Shown piece after piece: positions 48,931-63,000 of a stretch of 64,000 bases of DNA. A program made the position numbers and the translations under genes. This stretch comes from Terana coerulea (lineage: Eukaryota > Basidiomycota > Agaricomycetes > Polyporales > Phanerochaetaceae). Within the stretch, counting starts at the first letter, position 1, and every line of letters starts with the position of its first letter. Location of the stretch: NCBI GenBank assembly GCA_024811115.1, contig JAKOGH010000768.1, forward strand, positions 1 through 64,000, in the 5' to 3' direction. Below the pieces are notes generated by a model, which had not been told where the DNA came from, did not search any database, and saw nothing but the letters and a program-made list of their open reading frames with translations.

Positions 48931-50761
48931 ACACTTCTGCCAGCGTGTACCTTCCTGGGGAAGCATGTTAGCGGAGCGCCACACGGGAACAAAAGGCACA
49001 TACGCGATTCTACGGCACATGGTTCCGTGAGCAGTTAGAGTGTGCGTACTTGCGTGTGGTTGGGTATGCAGCAGGCCGGATGGTGAGGGCTATCCGTACT
49101 TATAGGCTTGAGGATGGACAAGACCGGGCTTCTATGACGCTGCGTGCGGAGGACAAGGGTGCAAGGAACGCCGTCCTGGGTGTGAACGGGGGCGAGGACG
49201 GACAAGGAGTGGCTCGCGTTCCACCGCGCACCTGTCCTTTATGCAAAACCGGCTCGCTCGAAGCGCTGAACGCGAAATCAGAACCGCTAGGGCGGTGTAT
49301 TGAAGCAGGCCGCATGGAGCCGCTTTCGTCCTAGGACTTATCTCGAGATTATGATACCTCTCCGTCCGGGCGTGCTATGACTCCGCAGGCCGCTCACCCG
49401 CCGTGCTCGCCATGACCGCTTTGCGACAACATATGAGCCCAGCTCTCGGGACGTTCTGATCGCCCCTGCATGTGACTCACCCGCGGCGTTCTGTGCGTGT
49501 TTTCCTGCGTGGCAGGCGACGGAGGCCGGCGGTAGGCCCATCTCCGTCATCCATGCCGGCCTGCAGAAGCAGCCCGGCCGCCCCTCCTTCCTCTTCTTCG
49601 CCATCTCTTGCGCATATGGGATCTTGCTTCGCTTTGCGAGGAGATGGCTGCATTCGGGCTCACGTCACTCGTTTTCTTGCTGCGCTAAGCCGTATATAAT
49701 ATGAGTAAGGCTGCGATATGTGGAACCCGTGTATGCCAGAGAGTTTGGCGGCTGCGTGCGTACGCTATCAGAACAGGTCTATCGTCGCGGTCCCACCATG
49801 CGTACCTTACGTTGGACGAGTACACAATGCCGAACCAAGCCATGGTACGTAGCCGACGCTGTATCGCTCTAAAGGGGTGCAGAACATTTACCCACCGGTG
49901 TTCCTAGCTTTTTTGGGTTCAAGGATGTTCAGACACGGTTTCTCCCGATCCCTCCTCGTATCCTTCATTCAGTGACACTCCTACATATGTTTCTTGGCGT
50001 GGTAACATTGGTAGGTATCGTTCAAGTAACTATACGGGTGAGCATACGGCGGAACCAAATCCATGAGTCACCGATTTTTATCGAACTGAGCGCACAAGGA
50101 TCGACTCCCTGTCTCACTAATACTGTAATCCACCGCTTCACAGTAAACGAGAGATAGCGAAAATGCGGATCCGAGCCGATTGCCCACCCTATTGACCGCA
50201 GCGATAGCGAGAGTTGTCCGGGAGCGGATTTCCACCAAAGACAGTGGTGGCGGCTTCTCGCCGATAGCAGGCAGCCCAATAATTGCTGACTCTGCAGGAC
50301 GCAGGACGGAGCGGGCCCATGATCTCATCCTCACACCTCCGGTAGCCTACCACGTAGGGATCACCGCGCGAATGCCCGTGCTAACGCAAATCTGCAGAAG
50401 ACTCGGGTTGGCGGGTGTGCCGACGTGCTCCGCGTCCGCGAGCCCACTAAGCCAATGTACCGTCGGGTATGCCGCGAACGTCGCGCACCCGGCAGCTAGC
50501 TGTGTGCGCACGCTCATCTGGCGTACGGCATGCTACCCCGGCCTTTAATCCCAGCTGATCTCGAAGCCCCACCGAGTCTATTGGCGGTATGGCACGTTGC
50601 TCACCCACAGGCGGTCAGCTGGTCAACCACCGTGTACGACACATCATACCTGTCCTCCCTTGCCTCGTCATTCCAGGGAGCAGGTATTTCAGGGTCAGAC
50701 TGCGCGAAGGGTCACCAAGAAGGCTCCACATTGGTATATATTGCACAGAAGAGACGGGACG
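48931..50761. other. gene-poor intergenic region (1.8 kb)
   Basis: Only short frames on both strands, no motif. It contains the 3' flank of the Gpi16 gene. Confidence 0.45.
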
Positions 50762-52749
50762 CTACTTGGCGTTTTGGGCCGGGCGCAACGACACGAGCAC
50801 GAACTTGCGCGTGAGCAGGTTGAAGACGCTGCCGAATATGAGCGCGATGAGGGTGCAGCTCATGATGATGACATTGTACGGCATGCTGAAGTCCGGCGTC
50901 GCCAAGTCCACGAGGAGCACGGGCGTGTATATCCGGTGCAGTCGGCTTGCAGGTCGCGGTGAGCTGGCGCTGGTATTGTCTGCCCTCGCTTCGCGAGTGT
51001 CGTCGGCCTCGATGGTCAGCGGTATGAAAACGGCGGGCGGCAGGTCCCACCCGCGCTGCGCGTCTGGCGGGTGCTCCGTGTAGCGCAAGAACGGCTTGAC
51101 GACATCCATGGTGAGGTACACCGTGCTGTTGGGCGGCACGGTCAGCAGCGCTTGAAAAAGAGACGGTCGGGCGTGCGGGACGGGCGGGATGTATTGAATG
51201 ACAGAGATAAGATCGTCTGCAAAGGCGGAGGACGTGAGATGTGTGCGATCCTAGAGGCTCGCGCGGGACACGTACCACGTGAGACTCCGTCGCAGCGCAC
51301 ACGGATGGAGTGCAGATAGAACTGGAGCAGCCAGGGCATCGTCTCGAGATAGCTGGTCTTGACCTCGGACATAAGATGATTCTTCACGACCACAGATAAA
51401 TGGCCGCGGTATTGGTTGGACCCTTGGAGCGTCCGCCGTATGGATAGTGAGGATAGCGGTGTAGGGGCCGGGTGAAGGGCTACACGGCCTATCAATAGCA
51501 GATCGGATAACGAGAGCAAGACACTCACGGTATGCGAAGGCTGACTCTTCTGGCCAGCGCATGCGCACGTCCAACGGCTTGCTGACTAAAGAGACGTAGA
51601 GTGAGTATCCCGAGTCTTCACAACCGTGCAGATAAGCTTACCACGATTGACATCGTATGAGATGAAGCCGGCCGAGCTCGCAGAAGGCACCGGGTCGGTG
51701 ATGACAGAGCCCTCTGCGGGCAAGTCGACCCGAACTTCACTGAGACCCGCGACGGGGCACGCGCCGGCGATGGTGCGATCGAACAGCGACTGCAGGGACC
51801 ATTCTACAAGATGGACGAGATTCAATCGATCGCAGCGGAAGGGAGGACGGCCGGCGGAGAGTGATCGTACCTTGGTGCTTATCGACAGAGTGGCGGACCG
51901 GGTTGAGCACGGCTTGAAAAGCGAGCCGGACTTGGACGCCTTGGCCTTCGAGAAACCGGACATGCACGCCCATCCCATGCCAATCGGCGTCGAAGAGGCG
52001 GTGGGGATTCAGAAGCGTCGCGATGCCGGTGAGGGATTTGCACGGCAGGAGTTTGAGGAACGGCGTGAGGTTCTCGGTGCAGACGTGCTCGGAGGGCAGC
52101 GTGGCGTGGCGCAGCTGGTGCGATGCAGACCCTTGGGGCAAGTCGCCTTCCGGCTGGAAGGTCATGGTAGGCGAAGTCGTGCGCTGGTCATCCAGTGAGC
52201 CGAGCGAGGCGCAAAACAGGCCCGCAAGCGCATTGCGGAGGTTCTTCCAGCGTTCGTCGACTCTGCTCGATGTCAGCTCTGGTAACGTAGAGGATAGCTG
52301 CAGTAGGCGTACGTCTTCAGTGCACCGTCGGCCATCCACGCCCATAGCTCAGCACCCGTTCCTACACCGTCCTCCTGCGGTATGCCCCAGTTCTCATAGT
52401 TCCATTTTCCGGCATTTAGAGTCAGATGGAGTTCGGTAATGGCATTGTCACGGAGGATTTGCCCAAGAGCCAGAGGGAAGAGTGTGTAGTGCTGTGCTGG
52501 CAAGAAAACCGTAAGCAGCAGTATGTAGTGTCGCACAGAGCACATACGATCGTCCTCCTCCCCTAGACTTCGAGGATCTCTCGGCTGAGCTCCTTTCAAG
52601 AGTGTTGTGAAAGCGAAGGACGAGGTCACTGTGCCATCTCGGTTTGGATGCAGTACCAATGATTCCCGAAAGTTTTCTCTAACTCCGTTTGCAGCAGAGG
52701 ATTGTATTCCAATTAAAAGCAGAAAAGCAAGTGTATAGCCGAGAGTCAT
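50762..52749 (-). CDS. gpi16: GPI transamidase subunit Gpi16 (PIG-T)
   Basis: An ER membrane subunit of the GPI transamidase, which attaches GPI anchors to proteins; it partners the Gpi8 catalytic subunit. A signal peptide (MTLGYTLAFLLLIGIQ) is followed by ESLVLHPNRDGTVTSSFAF, HYTLFPLALGQILRD, TELHLTLNAGKWNYENWGIP, GTGAELWAWM, GLFCASLGSLDDQRTTSP, LPSEHVCTENLTPFLKLLPC, NPHRLFDADWHGMGVHVR and SLQSLFDRTI. The later exons give LETMPWLLQFYLHSI, PPNSTVYLTMDVVKPFLRYT, PPDAQRGWDLPPAVF and IYTPVLLVDLATPDFSMPYN. The single C-terminal membrane helix is VIIMSCTLIALIFGSVFNLL, followed by a short basic tail ending RPAQNAK. Cysteines in CENLTP.. context and the C-terminal helix fit the family. Several introns. 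I did not trace every junction. Confidence 0.92.
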
Positions 52750-53099
52750 CGAGTCATTGAGAGCAGTATGCTGTCGTTGTCGCAGGCTATGTGGTGGTCG
52801 GTGACCGCAAGACGTGGGTAGGATTTACCAAGATTTACTGGAGGAATGGTGGTCCTGTTATGGTAACAGCCATCATTGATGGCACTGCTAAATTCGGATA
52901 CCCATCCAGAAGCGCTTCAAGTTCGGCTCTCGCTGAGTTGTGTCACCTCTCTGTTTTTTCCTCATACATACATCCGACGTCATGCTTTGAACATTGTATG
53001 GTAGGGAGTATGTATTCACTTATTCTACACCATATATCCACTACTAACTTTTTACTTAGTGCTCAACTTGGCATTAGCTCGAAGCAATTCTGTACAAAT

Positions 53100-56000
53100 T
53101 CTGCACTCTCGACCCACCAATACAACAGGAATGAAACGTGTTTTGCACTTGTAGAGGCGCATGTTTTAGCTATGAAAAACGTGCTTCGGCTTGTTTACTT
53201 GCTTTCATCACATGAAAAGTCAGTATTTCGGCGGTCTTTCGTCACCGAGCCCGAAGCAGCATCATGATACCGGAGCGTTCGTTCACCGCTCGGCGTGGTG
53301 AGTCATTGGTATGCCACCCTCAAGAACGCCAGAAAAATTACTCATACATATTTTTTGGGGTGAAGACGCTTTGTCTATGTCTCTAACAGCGGCGTACATC
53401 CGACGCGGAGCGGACGGCTGGCGTCAAGTCCAATGAATACGTGCTTTGTGTGTATCATCTAGCTAGTCGTCATTGGTTGACTTTGCGAATGAGAAGTTCT
53501 CGCCGGTCAAATCATCAGATGAAACGCAGAGTCGGCCATGCTTTCACACAGAGGTGCTCGATCTCCGAAGCTAGTAGGGTATGTATACGCTTCAAACTCA
53601 CGACTTCACCTATCTTATATCATCTTTCTACGCAGACATGTCCCAGCATCATTGGCCTCCTCTCGACGGCTCAATTACCGTTATACCTGGTTTCTTGGAC
53701 TTCCAGGCTGAACATAATGCTGATCAAGGATGGGCGCGGTTTCCTGCCCGGCACGACCCGAGCAAAATCGAAAGCATCACTTTCGGCGAATTCTCCCAGG
53801 CTACGCACCGAGTTGCGCACCATTTTCGCCCTGGAAGAACAGGCAGTGACGGAGAGGTGGTTGGTTTGGTCATCCATACCGATTCTATCCTCTACATTGC
53901 CGTCCTGAATGGTCTTATTCGAGCCGGCATAGTGGTAAGTTCAGTTACCGTGATTATTTCGCGCAGTCGTGCTCACTCAAGGTTCTACGAAGCCGTTGCC
54001 GATATCTCCTCGTCTCACCCCAGAAGCCATCGCCAACCTATTGGAAAAGACTGGTAGTCACCGACTCATCTCTCAACCAACTTTGTCCCCAGTGGTCAAC
54101 AAGGCCCGGGATCTACTGGGAACGAAGTCTTATGATGTTCGACCAGAGGAACTACCTCAATTGCACGACGTGTTCCCTACTTTAGCTACCAGCCCTCGAG
54201 ATAGCACGCTAGAGAAAGGACCGTACCCTACTACTACCACTCCTTATGACTCCGAGGAGCTTGTGCTTATATTGCACTCCTCCGGATCAACCGGCTTCCC
54301 CAAGCCCGTTCCTATGACTCAAAAAATCATGGTTCAATGGGCGGCTAACGGTGAGTGAATTCTGCCAATGTTGAGCATTCAATATTGAAACATTATCTCG
54401 ACAGATATTTCGTTGAAAGGCAGAGAGCGGGGTGTTAGCTGGGGTGCGATGTCCCTACCAACGTTTCATACGATGGGCATCTACCAGCAGGTGCTAGGCC
54501 CAGTTACGTACGGCACACCCTTCAACTTCTACACTCCGCAAGCTCCGAATCCGCCCGTGGTCCCCAACCCCGAGAACCTGTTGCATGCGCTGCGGGTCAC
54601 CGGTTCTACGGGAGTTCTGTCTGTCCCCTCGATCGTCGAGGTATAGTGGTGCGCATTTCAGATACTCGCATGTCGCTAAAGTCGTCTTTTGTAGTCTTGG
54701 GCTCAGAACCCGGAGACCGTCAAGTATCTTGCGACGCTAGAGACTCTTGTACGTCGCCTCGTACCTGATGGGTTACATTTTCTGAAATTTACACAGTCAT
54801 TCGCCGGAGGCCCACTGTCAACGAGCAACGGCAATAAACTCGTTGAGGCTGGTGTTCATCTGGACGCTATCTATGGCGTCACTGAGTGCGGCAATCCCAC
54901 CAACGCATTCGACAGGGACGACTCTCAGGGGCCGGATGCGCCGTGGAAGACCAGTACAGACTGGCAGTGGATCCGTTTTACCTCCCTCAGCACACCTCGA
55001 TGGGTACCTCAAGGGGACGGGACATATGAATTGCAATTCTTGGTCAGTCGTTTTCCGTGTCGCTTACACGGAATGCCCAGGCTAATGTGCTTAGTAGACG
55101 TGTGACACTCACCAACCTTCAGTCGAGAATTTGGCTGATACAAAAGGCTACGCGACCTCGGATTTGTGGGAGCCGCATCCAGTGAAGAAGGATCTCTGGC
55201 GAATGTAATGTTTACGTCAGGTCTAAAGCGAATTTCGCACTAATGCATACTATCCAGTGTCGGACGCACAGACGATGTGTTGGTGTTAGGCTCAGGTACG
55301 CACTATTTGCCGCACTCGTTGCTCTCGGTCGATCATGTTTTGCGCATCTAGGCGAGAAGATAGTGCCCATTGCGCAGGAGCAGCATTTGCTGACCAGCCC
55401 ATTCATCGTCGGAGCTGTCATGTTTGGCCGAGGGAAGGCACAACCGGGGATGCTCGTCGAGCCTTCTGCGGCATATGGTGTGAATCCGGACAACGAGGAA
55501 GAGGTTATCACGTACCGCAATCTGATATGGTAAGTGCCCTGGCCAGATTGTGCAGTAGTCTTTTCTGACCACTTGGGTATCACAGGTCTGTCGTCGAAGA
55601 AGCCAATCGCGTCGGCCCGGCCTTTGGAAAGATATTCAAGGAGACTATACTCGTCACTGCTCCTTCAAAAGCTCTTCCTCGAGCTGCGAAGGGTACGGTC
55701 ATGCGCAAGCAGTCTTTGACCATCTATACCAAGGAGATCGAACAGTTGTAAGTTGACTTACATATCTTCGTGTGAAATGTTCTAAGTATTCGTACGTCAG
55801 ATACGAAACCCTCGAAAACAGTGGTGACTCTGCTGGGATTGATCCGCCTGTCTCCTGGAAACCCGCCGCTCTCCAACCATGGCTGCTTCAGCACGCTGAC
55901 TCGCTTAATAGTGACACTGCTGTGCAGAGTAACAAGGACATTTTCGCCCAGGGCTTTGATAGGTTGGCTTCTTGCCTCCCAGCGTGACGACGTGAACTGA

Positions 56001-57603
56001 CAAACACACTCACCAGCCTAAGCGCGACCATCCTACGGAACCGCATTATCGGCACCTTGAGGTCTGCCGGCGATCCTGCAGCGCAGCAGGCAGTCAACGA
56101 CATCTCGCAAAACTTCATATTCGACCATCCGACCATCGAGCAATTGGCCCTGGCTATCGCTCAGCTCGTCGCCCCTACCTCTTCTGGCGTCGCGCAGAAG
56201 AGTCGAGCTCGGCAAATTGCCGGGTACATCGACAAGTATGGCGCAGACTTGCCAGAGCGAATCGCGCCAGCCGTTGCTCACGCTCCCAGCATCGCCGTTC
56301 TGCTCACTGGATCGACCGGCAATCTCGGTTCGCACGTCCTGGCGTCTCTTTTGTCCAATGATGCCGTCGCCAAGGTGTACACCTTAGATAGGCCGTCTTC
56401 CCAGGCAAGCCCTCAACAGAGGCAGGACGCCGCTTTCCAAGACCGAGGTCTCTCGGCCACACTTCTCTCGGATGGCAGATTGTCTGCTTTCGCTGGCGAC
56501 GTGAACGCACCAAACTTCGGTCTGAAACCTCCGACTTTGCCGAAGTAAGTCCTCGTCTTCGACTCCCCCTTCTCAACGCTAAAGAAACCTTCCGTAGCTC
56601 GGCCAATCTGTGACACATGTTGTCCACAACGCGTGGAGAGTCAACTTCAACCACGGCCTGGAGTCGTTTGACGCTCAGATCGCTGGTAGCCGTAAACTAC
56701 TCGACTTCGCCTTCGGTGCCAAGAATAGCGTCAAGCTGTTCTTCACATCCTCCGTCAGCGTTGCTCACGGCTGGGATGCTACCACGGGTCCTGTCCCCGA
56801 GGAACCTTTGGCGGATCCGGAGGTCGCTACCAGTACCGGGTATGCATCATCCAAGTACGTTGTTGAACAGGTACGTTTATCGTCGTTCCAGCTACTCCTA
56901 TATTAACACTCTGTTGCAGCTCCTTGCGAAAGCTACGCAGCATGGTCTGCAAACCACTTCGTTGCGTGTCGGGCAGGTCTCCGGCTCCCAAGGCCACAGG
57001 AGCGTGGAACACTACGGATTGGGTGCCCATCCTCGTGAAGTCCGGCCTGACCCTCGGTAGCTTGCCGGATTTGGGCTCGGTAAGCCGTTTGACATTGTTC
57101 TGCGTTTCGCATAGCTGATCACTGGGTAGTCTATCTCATGGATTCCAATGGACGCAGTTGCAGACACCACAGTCGACCTTATAACATCGGACCAGAGCCT
57201 CCCTACCGTCGTCAATGTCGTGCACCCTCGTCCCGTGCCATGGTCGTCAATCTCTTCCGCCATCAACACCGCACTAGGCACTCGACTTCCCGTCGTACCA
57301 CTCAGTGATTGGCTCCACGACCTTGAGCTGGCAGCGGTCAATGCCAATGCGGAGCGGCTCGAGTCTATCGTGAGTAGCTTGGAAGCTTCACCAAAGCCAT
57401 GCTGACCTCTATCCCTACATAGCCTGCTATCCATCTATTAGGGTTTTTCACTGGGCATCGCGCAAAGTCGGGGGCCCGAGCCCGAGTTCAGCACGAACGA
57501 GCTTCAGAGGCACAGCGCAAGTATACGCCGTCTCGAGCCTTTGGACGCGAGCTATGTCTCTAGCTGGATAGGATATTGGAGAGGCAAACATTTCCTATCC
57601 TAG
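53100..57603 (+). repeat. tandem duplication unit 1 (reductase gene with promoter)
   Basis: Matches unit 2 at about 59390-63978 with an offset of roughly 6.38 kb. Similarity begins about 0.5 kb before the ATG (for example ACAAATTCTGCAC..., GCTTCGGCT..TTTAC, GAGCCCGAAGCA, GGAGCGTTC.TTCACC.CTCGGCGTGGT) and runs to the stop codon. Confidence 0.85.
53638..57603 (+). CDS. adenylate-forming reductase (NRPS-like, A-T-R), copy 1
   Basis: Activates a carboxylic acid as its AMP ester, loads it on a phosphopantetheine arm and reduces it with NADPH. The adenylation domain has ELVLILHSSGSTGFPKPVPM (A3), LDAIYGVTECGNPT (A5) and VGRTDDVLVLGSGEKIVP (A8-like). The carrier domain has the serine motif FDSLSATILRNR, formed across an intron. 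The reductase domain has VLLTGSTGNLGSHVLASLL (NADPH-binding GxTGxxG) and YASSKYVVEQ (catalytic Tyr and Lys). There is no condensation or thioesterase domain. The ATG at 53638 follows a 5'-UTR intron (GTATGTATACGC to about 53635). An extra C in 56997-56999 and an extra G in 57453-57455, both absent in copy 2, break the frame; without them it ends in IGYWRGKHFLS. About 1,040 residues, many introns. Substrate unknown. Confidence 0.9.
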
Positions 57604-60016
57604 GGACCATAGACCGGCTGCATTTCTCGCATACACCTCAGCTTCACCTGAAATGTATATGGGCCCTTTGTTTTCCGTTGTCATAACACATCGCATTGTA
57701 CAGCTTCACGGGCGAACTTGGCAAAGCCGTCGTCATTTTCATGCGGGGGTTTGCCAAGATACATCTGGCGCAAACATCTGCCAGTCGATCAACTAACTAC
57801 TTGAAATTACTATATGGAAACGTCACGGACACGTACCTCAACACAGATGATACCGTCAACGTCTCCTCCAACAGTGGGATGGCTTGTAGTCCGTTCGGGC
57901 TGTAGAGGAGTTTGGGTGGTAGCCAGCCGCTATTTTCGCGCCATCTCGATGCGTAGTAGCTCTTGTCGGTAAGGCCGTTGCTCTGAAAGCGGAGACTAAG
58001 CCCACAACATAATACACAAGTAGCTCGCGTATGATGGATAGCACCCCTCGCAAATTGCCATAAAACACACCTTCCTGGTCTTCACCTGTCTTCGCTCAAG
58101 TCGCCGCTTTGCATCCATTCCTAGCAACAATCTGTGACACTTTGCGGCGGCATTCGCATTGTCAACGATGCTAGCAATCTTCCACTTGCCCTGATATACA
58201 GTTGAATAGATGCCTTCGCCGCTCGGATTTGTGGTGGTGACATCCGCAAAATCGCTTTGAAACGGAATGCGCACCGCGTCCCGAGTCAGAACAAGGAAGG
58301 ATGGCAGGACGTTCGCTTGACTGCAGATGCGAACATGCAGACGCCGCAAGGCGCCCCCGCCGAAGTGTTCCTCTGGTCTCGTAGAATCAAGCTTCTGTAG
58401 TAGAATTGTTAGAAAGACAAGAGGCGCCTTCGCTTTGCTTCGGGGAGTGGCCTAGCTTGGCATTGGGTTAGGGTGGCGGTGGTCAAGGCAGCTTACTGCT
58501 AGTAGGGTGCTGGCTGCGAGGTTACCGCTATGGCTACAGCTAACATTATACTACGGCTGCAGCTGAAATCAACGGAATAGATAAACAGCGCTGCTGCCAG
58601 TACAGAATGACTCGGCGGGTATATATATGCACCAGAATTCGAAGCTAGAGGAGACACGTAAGTACTTCCCAAAATTAACGAAAGCGGCGGGCCAGACCGG
58701 AACGCCAGACACCGCCAGAGGCTGCGAGGGTTAAGACGAGTAAGACGGGCTGCAGCGGGGATCAGCAGAGATGGAATGGCCCGGAATCCATGATACGAAC
58801 TGCGGGGACGGGTAATGGGCCAGAGGTCAGTGAACGTACTAATACCAGGCACCGCGGAGGGTACACCCCAGGTGAGTCAGTAAGAGATTGAAGGCTTTTG
58901 TTACTTAGGTGCCATAATTGTAATATATGAGTGATGATGATGAGTGATATGAGTGATAACACAAAGCGAACAAGGTCGGCCCACCTGTTTGACCATGTTG
59001 TACACTTCTGAGCGTGCTCTCCGCGCACACAGGAATGGGTGTTTTGTCGGCACGCTCGGACAAGTCCGAGAAGTAAGCGTCCAAGTGTTGGCCTCAAGTT
59101 TCGTGCACCGAGCATCACATATGCCTCACAGCCTCTCAGAACATACTATTGCTAGCTATCTGGAGGCGATAATGTATACTGACGCATGCAAAATGGTTGA
59201 ATTTACCGATCCCGGGTTTTGGCGGCAGTATGATGCGCCATCAAACTCGCATCAAGCGCTTGATCTTCGGACTCGAACTCGTGCAGCCCTGCTTGGCAAC
59301 CGTAGGTTGCCCACGTAACGTACGCCATTTTTTTTGCTGCTTGCTGCCTAGTCTTACTCACTGATCCTGTCAAAACCAGTTTCACGTTAACATGAAGCAA
59401 CTCTGCACAAATCTGTACCGTCAACACATGCATACCAGAGGAAGGAAACGTGTCTTTGTTAACCTGTAGGGCCTGTGTTCAGCCTCAGAATGTGGGCTTC
59501 GGCTCATTTACATGCTTGACGACTTGAAGGGTCTTCGGACAGTGCCAACTTTCGTCATAGAGCCCGAAGCAATATCCTGGGAGCGTTCCTTCACCTCTCG
59601 GCGTGGTAAACTGTCTGTAAGCCACCCTCTGATAACCCTCAAGAACATTGATAATATATTACTCATGTATTTTGCAGGGTTGAACGTTGAGATGCTTTGC
59701 GTCTGTCATCCACAGCAATATGCAGCCAACGCGAGGCAGAAAGCGTCAAGGTAAATGAATAGATGCTTTGTATGGATGACATGGCTGCGGCCCTGATTGA
59801 CTGGGGGAGAAGCTCTCACTGACAAGCTCATCAGACATAACACAGAGTCCGCCTACAAAGATAAGGATCGATTCTCATCCTATCTATTCACGGTCACAAG
59901 CGGAGACTAGAGTCGGGCATGGTTTCATTGAGCTGTCCGATGTCCGAAGCTAGCAAGGTATGTATATGCTCCGAACTCACGACTTCACCTATCTTACATC
60001 ATTATTCTGCACAGAC
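57604..60016. other. intergenic region between the two reductase copies
   Basis: 2.4 kb. The last 0.6 kb is the duplicated promoter and 5'-UTR intron of copy 2. The rest has short frames only. A minus frame near 58,190-58,250 reads GEGIYSTVYQGKWK, vaguely like a kinase glycine loop, but no further kinase motif follows. Confidence 0.5.
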
Positions 60017-63000
60017 ATGTCCCAACCTCCTTGGCCTCCTCTTGACGGCTCGCTGACCGTCATCCCTGGTTTTGTGGACTTCCAGGCTGAACGCAACGCT
60101 GGCCAAGGATGGGCACGGTTTCCTGCCCGGCACGACCCGAGCCAGATCGAAAGCATCACTTTTGGTGAATTTTCTCAGGCCACGCACCGAATCGCACACC
60201 ACTTTCGTCCTGGAAGAACAGGGAAAGACGGAGAAGTGGTTGGCTTGGTCATCCATACCGACTCCATCCTCTACATCGCTGTCCTGAACGGCCTTATTAG
60301 AGCCGGTATAGTGGTCAGTTCGTTTTCCATGACTATTTCGCGCAATCACGCTAATTCAAGCTCGTACGAAGCCGCTGCCGATATCTCCTCGTCTCACCCC
60401 GGAAGCTATCGCCAACTTACTGGAAAAGACTGGTAGTCACCGGATCATTTCTCAACCGACTCTGGCTCCAGTGGCCAACAAGGCTCGGGAACTACTGGGA
60501 GCAAAGTCTTTTGATGTCCGTCTGGAGGAATTAACCCCAACTGCACGACATATTCCCTACTCTGGCTATCAGCTCACGAGATAGTACGCTGGAGCAAGGA
60601 CTTTACCCTGCTACCAGCATTCCTTATGATCCTGAGGAGCTCGTGCTCATATTGCACTCCTCCGGGTCAACCGGCTTCCCAAGCCTGTTCCCATGACTCA
60701 AAAAATCATGCTTCAGTGGGCGGCCAGTGGCAAGTGGATTTTACGGGCATTTGACATTTCTTACTGAATCAGTAGCCCAACAGATATTTCGTTGAAGGGT
60801 AGAGAACGCGGCGTCAGTTGGGGTGCGATGCCCCTACCAACTTTCCATACCATGGGCATCTACCAACAGGTCTTGGGACCGATTACGTACGGGACGCCCT
60901 TCAATTTTTACACCCCACAATCCCCGAACCCTCCTGTAGTACCCAACCCCGAGAACCTGCTTCACGCGTTGCGTGTTACCGGCTCTACCGGAATTCTCTC
61001 TGTTCCATCGATCGTCGAGGTATGTTGACACGCAATTCGGCTACTCACAGGATGCTAAAAGCAGTGTCTCGTAGACATGGGCTCAAAACCCGGAGACTAT
61101 CAAATATCTTGCGACGCTGGAGAGTTTAGTGAGTCTTCTCGTGTCTAATATGATAATCTAATTGATAGTCATGCAGGCGTTCGCCGGGGGCCCGTTATCC
61201 ACGAGTAACGGCAACAAACTCGTTGAGGCTGGTGTTCGTCTAGACGCGATCTACGGCGTTACTGAGTGTGGCAATCCTACCTGCGCATTCGACAGAGACG
61301 ACTCGCAGGGCCCGGACGCCCCGTGGAAGACCAGCGCAGACTGGGAATGGATTTGCTTCACCTCTCAGAGCAAACCTCGTTGGGTGCCTCAGGGGGACGG
61401 GACGTATGAATTACAGTTCTTGGTCAGTTGCTGTCTGCATCCTGTGCAAGTGATACTCCTGCTGACGCCTTCATCAGACATGCGATGCTCACCAACCTTC
61501 GATCGAGAATATCGCCGATACAAAAGGCTATGCCACCTCGGATTTGTGGGAGCCGCACCCGGTGAAGAAGGGTCTCTGGCGAATGTAAGGTTCATGCCAA
61601 GTTTGAGACGAATGCTGCGCTGACGAATGATGTCTAGTGTTGGACGCACGGACGATGTGCTGGTGCTAGGCTCAGGTGTGGATTATCTGAAATGTTTGCT
61701 GTCTCTGGCTGACCGCTCTTTGCGCACCTAGGCGAGAAGATAGTCCCCATTCCGCAGGAGCAGCATCTGCTGACCAGCCCGTTTATCGCTGGAGCTGTCA
61801 TGTTTGGGCGAGGAAAAGCACAGCCGGGGATGCTCGTCGAGCCGTCCGCAGCCCACGCTATGAACGCAGACAATGAGGAAGAAGTCATCACATACCGCAA
61901 CCTGATATGGTCAGCGCCCTGTTCAGGTTTCACGCTAATCTTGCTGACCTCTTTGGTACTACAGGTCTGTTGTGGAAGAAGCCAACCGCCTTGGCCCCGC
62001 CTTCGGAAAGATATTTAAGGAGACTATACTTATCGCCATCCCTTCGAAACCTCTTCCTCGAGCTGCGAAGGGTACGGCAATGCGCAAGCAGTCTTTAGCC
62101 ATCTATGCTGAGGAGATTGAGCAACTGTAAGCTGACCTGCACACTCGTATGAAATCCTTTAAATCTTTGTATCACAGATACGAAACACTCGAAAATAGTG
62201 GGGACTCCGCCGGGATCGCTCCGCCTGACTCCTGGAAACCCGCCGCTCTCCAGCCTTGGCTGCTTCAGCACGCTAAATCACTTAACAACGACGCCGCTGT
62301 GCAGGGCAACGAGGACCTGTTCGCCCAGGGCTTTGACAGGTCAGCTTCTCGCGTCCCATCGTGACGACATGAGCTGACAACCACTCTGGTTAGTCTGAGC
62401 GCTACTATCCTACGGAACCGCATCATCGGCGCCTTGAGGTCTGCTAGCGATTCCGCGGCGCAGCAGGCGGTCAACGGCATCTCGCAAAACTTCATATTCG
62501 ACCATCCGACTATCGAGCAATTGGCCCTGGCTATCGCTCAACTTGTCGCCCCTGCCTCCGCTGGCGTCGCGACGAAGAGCCGAGCGCAGAAAATTGCCGA
62601 GTACATCGACAAGTATGGCGCAGACTTGCCGGAGCGAAATGTGCCTGCTGCTACTCACGCACCTGACATCGCCGTCCTGCTCACTGGATCGACCGGCAAT
62701 CTCGGTTCGCATATCCTGGCATCCCTTCTGTCCAATGATGCCGTCGCCAAGGTGTACACCTTGGACAGGCCGTCTTCCCAGACAAGCCCTCAACAGAGGC
62801 AGGACGCCGCTTTCCAAGACCGAGGTCTCTCAGCCACACTTCTCTCCGGCGGTAAATTGTCTGCTTTCGCTGGCGATGTTAACGCGCCAAACTTCGGTCT
62901 AGAAACCGCTGCCTTTTCCGAAGTAACTGCCCGTCTTCAACTCCTCCTTTTCAACGCTGATGAAAAATCCCGTAGCTCGGCCAATCTGTGACACATATCG

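Noticed and set aside
58190..58260. Protein kinase glycine loop on the minus strand
   Set aside because: Only one weak match (GEGIYSTVYQGKW) with no catalytic or DFG motif nearby.
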